This document shows, in pieces, positions 57,101 to 64,000 of a stretch of 64,000 nucleotides of DNA. This DNA comes from Sanguinoderma infundibulare. Its lineage: Eukaryota; Basidiomycota; Agaricomycetes; Polyporales; Polyporaceae. Each line of letters begins with the position of its first letter. Positions within the stretch are counted from its first letter, which is position 1. The position numbers and the translations under genes were made by a program. The notes beneath the pieces were generated by a model. The model ran no database searches and was not told the origin of the DNA. It saw only the letters and a list, made by a program, of their open reading frames with translations. The stretch covers positions 1,488,001 to 1,552,000 of the forward strand of contig JAVLRN010000007.1 in NCBI GenBank assembly GCA_032821775.1, written 5' to 3'.

Positions 57101-57963
57101 GCGAGCATGTAGGGATGCTGGTTACGGAAGACGAGGGGACGGAACTTCATGACAGAAATGAAGCGGGAGAGGTTAAGGATTTCGGTGTCGGGGTAACGTC
57201 CGTTAAGGACGCCGGAGAGGTAGAAGAGCTTAGCACCTTGGTAAATCTCTGTCCAAAAGCGCTTTTTCAGGGCTTTCTTGGTAGCGCGGAGGGTAGCGGC
57301 CTTGTGGATGAGGTCAAGGTGGGTGAGGACACCGATGACTTTGGGGAAGCCGTGGGCTTGGAGGATGTTGAGGAACTCGAAGGTTTCCTGTTCAAACAGT
57401 AAGGATATACAAAGTATAAGAAAGGAGTGTGACGAACCATCTCGAAGCCATAGGACCCGTCGATCATAAGGAGAACCAAGTCAGCGATCTTGGCAATGTC
57501 AATCATGGAGTTTATGTCGTTGTTGCATTCGATGAAGGTGATGCGTTTCTTCTTGCCACTGACGACAGTGACAGGACCGTGAATATGGTTGAGGGTCTGC
57601 TTGGTATACCGCCTGATGAGGGACTTCATGAGGGTGGTCTTGCCGACGCCGGGAGGACCAACGACGGCAACGACAGTCGGAGGGGGTTGATCGTTGGGGG
57701 TACGGTCGACGAGGGGGACATGGAGACGGGTCTGGTCGCGCTCTGCAGTCCGACGCCCTTGCCGGTCTGCATTACGCCCCGACTTGGGGGCGAACGCCTA
57801 GAGGACGGCATAAGAAGCGGGTGATTTTATGAAAGGAAGAGGAACGGACCTTTTCGTTGAAGCCATGCTGCTTCTCTTTGCCCTTGGCTTTGGCCGACTT
57901 TTTCTTGTCAGCCTTTGCGCCCGAGTGCGCTGGCCGATGCGCCTTGTGTGTCTGTGAGTCCAT
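54156..57963 (-). CDS. BMS1: Ribosome biogenesis GTPase BMS1
   Basis: Nucleolar GTPase needed for 40S maturation; it delivers Rcl1 to the U3 snoRNP processome. Exons (minus): 57963-57850, 57797-57438, 57387-56763, 56684-54849, 54721-54156 (1166 residues, near the yeast size). Order: basic N-terminus ([13 protein letters not shown]), P-loop GPPGVGKT (residues 85-92), an [18 protein letters not shown] switch region, GVLTHLD, the AARP2CN-like part ending [10 protein letters not shown], a long acidic Ser/Asp/Glu linker, and the conserved C-terminal domain ([84 protein letters not shown]). The tail is basic ([12 protein letters not shown]). All phases close. Head-to-head with POP1 across 233 bp. 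Confidence 0.95.
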
Positions 57964-58196
57964 GAGCGGAGAGGGACGCGGTGGCCAAAGTTGCCTGAGC
58001 CGCGAAGAGAGGCAAAAACGGAGGGAATGCGTTTCTCACGCTCGGCAACTACTTGAGTCTCCGAGTCCCTGTCTGTCCATGTCTGTCTGTTCACTATAGC
58101 CACTTCCCGTCCTCTCTGCGTTTGCAATCTGCCGCCTTGTTACTGTCGAATCGGTTAAGCCTACGAGATTGGTTTTAGGGTGGTACACAATCCGAC
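57964..58196. promoter_or_regulatory. Bidirectional promoter of BMS1 and POP1
   Basis: Only 233 bp separate the two start codons. Both products work in the nucleolus (pre-rRNA processing and RNase P/MRP), so shared regulation is likely. I see no clear TATA box. Confidence 0.55.
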
Positions 58197-61100
58197 ATGG
58201 CCCCCAAACGACCGAGTCCAAGTGAAGAACTCTCCGGACGCGAGCGCAAGAAGCAGAAGACCGCCCTCGCTCGCACTATCGCGGTTCAGCCAGATTCCGG
58301 ACCTTCTACCGTTGGGACCAACGCTGAGGCCGGCCCCTCGAAGTCGGTCCGTTTCGATAGTAAGTCATTCCTTCCGATACCACGATGAACCTCGTCTGAA
58401 AGGGGTTGTGGTGGAGGTATGAAGGGGCTCCCGGGCGCGTTAGACGTGGAGAGGTTTGCGGAGGTAAGAGTGCTCAGTCATTCGGGAAGTATCGGACTCG
58501 TCATGGTCGTCGTTACAGTCCAGGGCATTCGAGATCAACGCCATGCACGAGGCCATGCAGAATGCTAGGTGTGTTTCATGTTACTTCCTTCCGGAATGCG
58601 AGCCGACCTTCACCCAAGGTCAACCTCCACTGCGCGTGCTTGGCAGCAGCTTCCGAGACACTTGCGTCGGCGCGCCGCAAGCCATGACGTCCGGAGAGTC
58701 CCGTTGAGATTACGAGACAAAGCCCGTGCAGAGGTGAGCTCCGTATTGCGCTCCAGCGAATATGTCGCGGTATGACGGGATGTGCTACAACCAAGATGGA
58801 CCCTGCCCGTCGCAAAGTGCTCGAGCGCAGCAATCCGAAGCAGGGAAAATTAAAGCGAGTGAAGCGCACCGTCGCGCTCCTCCGCCGACAAAGTGAGTCG
58901 GACTGTTCGGATTGATCGCGCTCTAGCTCAACGTGTCTTGATCAGAGGATAAGACGTGGCTGGAAACTCACGTGTGGCATGCGAAGAGGATGCACATGGA
59001 GAGCATGTGGGGTTATAAGCTGGTCGGTACCGCGATTCGGCGCAGCGCACACATGTACTTAACTACACCATCGACCAGGCCGTCACGCCAACGGAGAAAT
59101 CTTTTCGACCATCTCACAGAGCGTCCGTGCATGGTTCCATACTTCACGACGCGTCCTACTTCTCCACCATCGAGCTCAAAGGGCCCGAAGACGTCCTCCG
59201 TGCCGCTCTGGACAACTGCTGCGACTGTCAAGGACCCAGCACGGGCGCGAAGAGGTACGATGGCACTCGTGATAAGTCGATGCGGGCACTAAGCGAAGTA
59301 CAGGTACTTGACAGGTGCCCGTGCGGTTGAGACGCATATATACGAGTACAACAAGTATCCATACAGTCTCATCGGACCCGCGGTGATCATTTGGCACGCC
59401 CACGCGCCAGAGCCGAACCAGTCACAACCCCCTCAGATCACTCGGGGCATGAACAAGGGTAAGGGCAAGGAGAAGGCGAACCCGGCGGACGACTCGCACG
59501 AACGTACACGGGTGGTCTGGATTCGGGTCCACCCCTCGATTACGGAGATCGTCCACGAGATCGTCCGCATCTCTGCATCCTTTGCACTTGATGCAGTTAA
59601 GCAAACACAGGCAGGGCGCGTAGCAGAGGTGGAAATTGCGGATCTCAGAGAGCACTTCAATGTCTTCGAGATCATGGGTCCCAAAGCGAGCCAGGTCATC
59701 AAGGGCGCGTTGAAGCCTGTCGACGATCAGCGGGGCGAATTCAAGCAGGTGCGTTGAAATGCATATCCGCCTCGTTGGTTCACTGAGTCACCGTCGTCTG
59801 GAAACAGTTCTGGGAGTCGTTGAACCGCATGCAGTCTGCAGGTGCCGTGCCTAGAGGGATGGTTATCGGCTTCACTGTCCATGATCCAAGGCTAAGGTGT
59901 GCAACTCGTAGAATAGGTGTACAACACACAGTAAGGTTTCTGACTGCCTTGCAGCTTCCCACCCAAGAATGCGAAGCTTGCACTCGAGGATGGACCTTCC
60001 CTTTCGCCTGCATCCACCGTGTTCCCATCTGCGGGCCTGGCCCAGAGTCGGATATGGGACGAAAACATCCGGATGGTGTTGCGCAAACCAAAGTTCAAGA
60101 AGAAAGAGCTCGATCAACGTCGATCTAACGTAAGTCGCGATCCTCCTCCCCACTAGGACTTGCCTGAGTCACGCCGGTACCCTCAGAACCTCGTCCCCGG
60201 GACCTCCCTCAAATCCGAACGCGATGACGACCGCGTCCCCGTTCTCCTTATACAACGCTCTGTAGAAAACGCCGCAGTCTCCCAGACACAGAACTCCGCA
60301 TCTCCGCGCCTGTCGTCCGCCACGTCTCTGCACGGCTGGACGCTCATCGTCCCGCAGGGCTGGGGCATGCCCTTCCTCTCCTCACTTATCTACACCGGCA
60401 CGCGCGTCGGCGGCCAGCGCGAGCGCCAGACCCAGGCCTTCGAGGCGGGCTGCACGTCCTTCCCGCGCGACTTCCCGACGACGGATGCGTACGACATGTA
60501 CGCCGAGGACAGGGAGGAAGAGGAGCGCGACGCATGGGAGAGGAAGCCTCCCGCGAAGCGACCCAACTACAAGAAACTGGGCACGCGGAGTCCGTGGCGG
60601 CCGGACTGGGGCGTCGTGCTCGGCATTGAGAAGCCCACGAAGCCGCAGGCGGACTCGGAGGAGGAGTTCGTGGATACACAGAGGGAGCCGATGGCCGTGG
60701 ACGCAGCGGAGGAGACAACGGTTGAGCAGTGGCTTCTGCGTGGGCCGGAGGTCCCGCAGCTCGTCGCGGAAGTCTCGTCGATGCTGAGCCCCGCAGCGGG
60801 GCTGCTCATGCAGGTCAACCAAGCGCGCGCGAAGCGGAGGCTGGATCCATTTGCGAACGCGCGCGCGGAGGACCTAATGAAGGGCGCGCTAGTCCAAGTG
60901 AGCATCACGCTTTGTGGGCGTGGGCGCCCGGACGACTTGGCCGTCATCTATCGCATCGGGGACGACGAGGCGAGGGAGTGGGTCAGGGCGGAGGCGAAGA
61001 GGAGGAACGGGTTATCGCTTGTTGGAGAAGGCCCTGACGAGACTGAGGTACGTATAAGGACTTCCTGTACAAATGAACATCCCTGACGAATGATATCCTC

Positions 61101-61391
61101 TAGCTCTCCCAAGTCCCGCCTCCGACGGACGGCGTCATCGGGTATGTGACGACCGGTAGCTTCTCGCTTTCTCTGGGAGAAGGACACGCTGTGGGTGCTA
61201 TACCCTTCGTCGAATACTTGGAACTTCGGAAACAATCTCAGAGGTCAGGGCGTTCTTATCGCTTTAGTTGAATTCGCTGATCTCAATGCTTACCATCATC
61301 CAGGTTGCGCAATAACGCGAACCTTTTTGTCAAGTTGCGTAATCGTGACGAGACCATCTGTCGGGCGGGACTGGTGGAACTCCTGCACTAG
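58197..61391 (+). CDS. POP1: Ribonuclease P/MRP protein subunit POP1
   Basis: Largest protein of RNase P (tRNA 5' processing) and RNase MRP (rRNA and mRNA processing). Exons: 58197-58359, 58417-58463, 58519-58568, 58619-58733, 58796-58892, 58946-59022, 59079-59254, 59304-59748, 59808-59896, 59955-60129, 60157-61047, 61104-61243, 61304-61391 (850 residues). Landmarks: FEINAMHEAMQNA, ARAWQQLPRHLRRRAASHDVRR (the POP1 N-terminal signature), TWLETHVWHAKRMHM, PYSLIGPAVIIWH, GWTLIVPQGWGMPFLSSLIYTGTRVGGQRER (POPLD region) and a C-terminal GYVTTGSFSLSLGEGHAVGA with LRNRDETICRAGLVEL at the end. Every junction is GT-AG in phase. Twelve introns, most 45-60 nt. Confidence 0.94.
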
Positions 61392-61600
61392 TACTGACGA
61401 GTCCTTATAGAGCATATAGCAGGGCGACGCCCAGGCGCGCTTGTATGAATACACTAGTCAATCGGGACTGTACAACGCGTGATGGACGAGAATCGATGGC
61501 ATGAAACAGACGGCCGATGTGATGTGAGCGATAATGCACTAGTAGTCCATGTATGAGCGGCAATAGATGGTAAGGGGGAGGCGAGAAGTCCATCCTATCC

Positions 61601-63017
61601 CTAACTGATTCGCCACCTCTCAAATGTAGCCTGTATCATGCGCGCCATATCCTCCTTCGCCTGCTTCTTCGCGCTATCCGTGATGCCCTCGAGCGCGTCC
61701 AGCTCCTCCGGCGACGTGATGAGAGGGTTGAACTCGAGCACGTGTCCGTCCTTAGTTTGGACCGAAACGAGTGCGGAGAAGGAGGGCCCGACGAAGGGGT
61801 CTTCCAACGAGGCCCGCTCGCTGACGGCGCTTCCTTTACGCTGGTCCTTGCGCAAGGACGACTCGTCGGTGGGCGAATGCGCGCCGACAAGCGTGCTAGT
61901 GCTAGCTTGTGATGCCGACCGCGAATGTGTTCCGTGTTGGGATGCCCCTCCGAGGGTCGACGACGACGATCCCGAACGTACGATGATGCTCCGTTGCTTC
62001 TTCAGTGTCTTGCCTGCGCCTCCTGCGACATTGAAGCGTGGGCGGCTGTTGCTGTCGGAATCTGCAGAGTCCGGCTCTTCGGCGACGGCCTTGAACCAGT
62101 TCTTCAAGTCGAGCTGGTACGGGTTCGCCACCGGGGAGCCGTTCACGCTGCGCAGACGCTCGTCCTTGCGTGGCCAGCGGGGATGCGAGGCTTCTGAGGG
62201 CAGGACGGGGTTGAACGTCGTCGACGAGGGTACGCGGGCGGTGGGAGCACGGGCCTGGGAGGGTTTGGCGGGAGATGCAAGTCGAGAGGGTGTGCGTGGA
62301 AAGCCGAGAGGTTTCGGGATGCCTTTCTGTGGACTTGGTGAGACAGCTCCGGAGGGCACACGTGAGATGGTGCGTGTCTGCGCGGATACGGATGAGGGAT
62401 GCGACACCGGGCGCGAGCAAGTCCATGTAGTAACGCGGAACGCACCTTGGCCGGTGCCTTGGTTATTGGAAGACGCGATTTCTGGGCAGACTGGGGCACA
62501 ACGGTGGATATGGGTTTCTTCTTGGGAGTAGCCGCGACCGTCCGGGCTGTATCGAAGTCAACATCAAACCAGACCGACGCGTCGAAGTATCTCATACCAT
62601 TCTTGACACCTCTCGAGGACTCTTCCTTTGCCTCCGCCTCTTTACTCTCTATCCACTTCCGTTTCCGCGTGGTCAGGTCGATCGTCGCATCCTCAGAGCC
62701 CAGGAGGTCGCGGGAGAGGCCCTTGACAGCGGCCTGGATGTCGCCCTTGTACTTTGCGAACTCGCGCATGGTGACGTTGCGGACGATGCGGGGCATGCGC
62801 GAGATCAGGCTCTCCTGGTGTCGCCGGAAGTTCTCGAGAGTGTCCGCCATCCATTCTTCGAACTGTCGCGTCTTGTGTGCGACTGTGCACCGCGGAAAAC
62901 GACGTTCATGCGTATGAGCTCGAAGCGGGACGTGAACGGGGACTGACCTTCGAGGTCGAGGTTGCTCAGAAGCTGCTGCTTCTCCTCTGCAGAGAACTTC
63001 CGCGATCGTGAGCCCAT
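61601..63017 (-). CDS. Borealin-like subunit of the chromosomal passenger complex
   Basis: Borealin brings Aurora B kinase, INCENP and survivin to centromeres. Exons (minus): 63017-62948, 62882-62446, 62377-61601 (427 residues). The N-terminal region is the borealin-N pattern: FSAEEKQQLLSNLDLEVAHKTRQFEEWMADTLENFR, then ISRMPRIVRNVTMREFAKYKGD (residues about 8-75). The middle is Ser/Pro/Lys-rich (TPKKKPISTVVPQSAQKSR). The C-terminal quarter has a more ordered segment, ALVSVQTKDGHVLEFNPLITSPEELDALEGI, that may be the borealin dimerisation domain. Homology is strongest at the N-terminus; the assignment rests on that and on the fungal layout. Convergent with POP1 and head-to-head with the G-patch gene at 164 bp. 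Confidence 0.78.
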
Positions 63018-63181
63018 TGTGCGAAGGGGGCGGCAGGGACTTGAGGAGGGAGGGAGGGGTGGAGGCTGAGGTTGAGTGGACACATCGCAGCCACCGACGC
63101 ATGGGCGCGTCCTGATCACGTGTGCCCGTCTACTTTCTTTGCGCGGTGCAGATCTCGGGTGTGTACTTGGCAGACTCTGCG
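63018..63181. promoter_or_regulatory. 164-bp divergent promoter, borealin / G-patch gene
   Basis: No TATA box is obvious; a T/C-rich and A/G-rich pair of tracts is present. Confidence 0.4.
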
Positions 63182-64000
63182 ATGCCTCTCGATGGTCATG
63201 CATACCTCGTCTCCCAAGGATGGTCTGGGAAGGGCACCGGGCTCCGCAGCGGCGCCATCGCCAAGCCCTTGAACATCATCCAGAAGAAAACCCTCGCAGG
63301 AGTGGGCAAGGACCGCGATGAGGCCTTCCCCTTCTGGGACCAGTACGCCGTCTCTCGCCATCTTCATTCACGCACAACAACCGTCCGACATGCCTTATTT
63401 CTTTCTTCAAACAGCGTTTTCCAGGCCGCTTCGGTCAGCATCCAAGTCAAGGTCCACAACTCGGATGACGAATCCGTGAGTCCCGTTCCCCTCCCCGCCT
63501 CCGCCTTCACTTGTCACTTATAGCGTATACAACAGGACTCAGAGGGCAGCTCGACCCCCAACCTCGCCCTCCAGCGCACAAAGACCGGCATCATCTCCAA
63601 CCGCCGGCCGACCACCGGCACGCCCGCTCTCTCGGGTGCGACGACCCCGTCCGAGCCGCCGCAGAGCACCGGCACCGGCACCGGCACCGTCACCCCCCGC
63701 CTCAGCATCATGGCGCAAGCGAAGCAGCAGGCCGCGCGCCGCATGCTCTACGCCATGTTCTACCGCGGGCCCGTCCTATCTACCGACGACGTCGAGAAGG
63801 CTGCGCCAGTCTCTACCGGCCTCCCTGGCCCATCCTCGGCGCCTTCCCCCGCACCCACGCCCGCCGATAAGGAGCCGAAGGAATCAAAGAGCAAGAAGCG
63901 CAAGTCGGAAGATGTGGAGGGTGAGGGCAAGGCCGAGAGGAAGCGTCGGAAACAGGATGGGAAGGACGGAAAGAAAGAGAAGCGATCAAAGTCCAAGGGA
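63182..64000 (+). CDS. G-patch protein, Tma23-like (3' truncated by window end)
   Basis: Likely nucleolar ribosome-assembly factor. Exons: 63182-63342, 63415-63475, 63536 onward, open to 64000. The N-terminus MPLDGHAYLVSQGWSGKGTGL carries the G-patch core, followed by RSGAIAKPLNIIQKKTLAGVGKDRDEAFPFWDHVFQ, the Tma23-type pattern. The third exon has a TGTGTG coding repeat (ACCGGC units at 63668-63690), a conserved QAKQQAARRMLYAMFYRG helix and a very Lys/Glu-rich tail (KSKKRKSEDVEGEG, GKDGKKEKRSKSKG). The stop lies beyond the window. PINX1/GNO1-type G-patch proteins are the alternative. Confidence 0.8.

Noticed and set aside
63660..63700. ACCGGC tandem as a minisatellite of its own
   Set aside because: It is in frame inside the G-patch gene and simply encodes Thr-Gly repeats.
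1..64000. tRNA, rRNA, CRISPR arrays, intact transposons
   Set aside because: I found no cloverleaf with a proper T-loop box, no regular repeat-spacer array, and no transposase or reverse transcriptase motif on either strand.

Overview
The window is nuclear DNA of a basidiomycete fungus, most likely an Agaricomycete. Genes are dense, cut by many 45-70 nt GT-AG introns (several exons are under 25 nt), GC-rich in coding parts, and the gene families (TRI5-like terpene synthases, multi-exon 7TM proteins, Fe2OG oxygenases with a basidiomycete layout) fit that group. I resolved exon structures by hand from reading frame, splice signals and family motifs, so exon borders are models, not transcripts.

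Layout. 1-7 kb: end of an acidic protein, a mitochondrial phosphate carrier, and a terpene synthase of the trichodiene-synthase fold (TS1). 7-20 kb: core cellular genes - an SH3/RasGEF Cdc25-type exchange factor, a nickel/cobalt transporter, a Ctk2/cyclin-K-like cyclin, and the GPI-transamidase subunit PIG-U. 20-27 kb: an unknown membrane-anchored protein, the ergosterol enzyme ERG26, a DUF427 protein and a mitochondrial NAD+-type carrier. 27-38.6 kb: a 2.5 kb gene-poor gap, a single-pass membrane protein, a DUF952 protein, a secreted endonuclease/exonuclease/phosphatase-fold nuclease and CDC123. 38.9-53.6 kb is the most accessory-looking part: a 17-exon 7TM-like protein, a second terpene synthase (TS2), pseudogene blocks, a 2-oxoglutarate oxygenase, a HAD protein lacking its catalytic Asp, a third terpene synthase relic, another membrane protein and a coiled-coil protein. 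54-64 kb: a compact nucleolar/mitotic block - BMS1, POP1, borealin and a G-patch protein.

The main discovery is an inverted segmental duplication. About 5 kb on the left (phosphate carrier plus TS1, roughly 1077-6310) reappears in opposite orientation at roughly 42975-45071, with large deletions. The right copy keeps a broken half of the phosphate carrier and a broken 3' end of TS1, and lies next to an intact divergent terpene synthase (TS2). A 31-bp sequence is identical at both outer ends but sits in the same orientation, opposite to the flanking homology. Imperfect 39-bp direct repeats flank the right block. Together with a relic of a third synthase at 49.4 kb, this is a locus of terpene synthase birth and death next to ordinary housekeeping genes.

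I found no tRNA or rRNA genes, CRISPR arrays or intact transposons.
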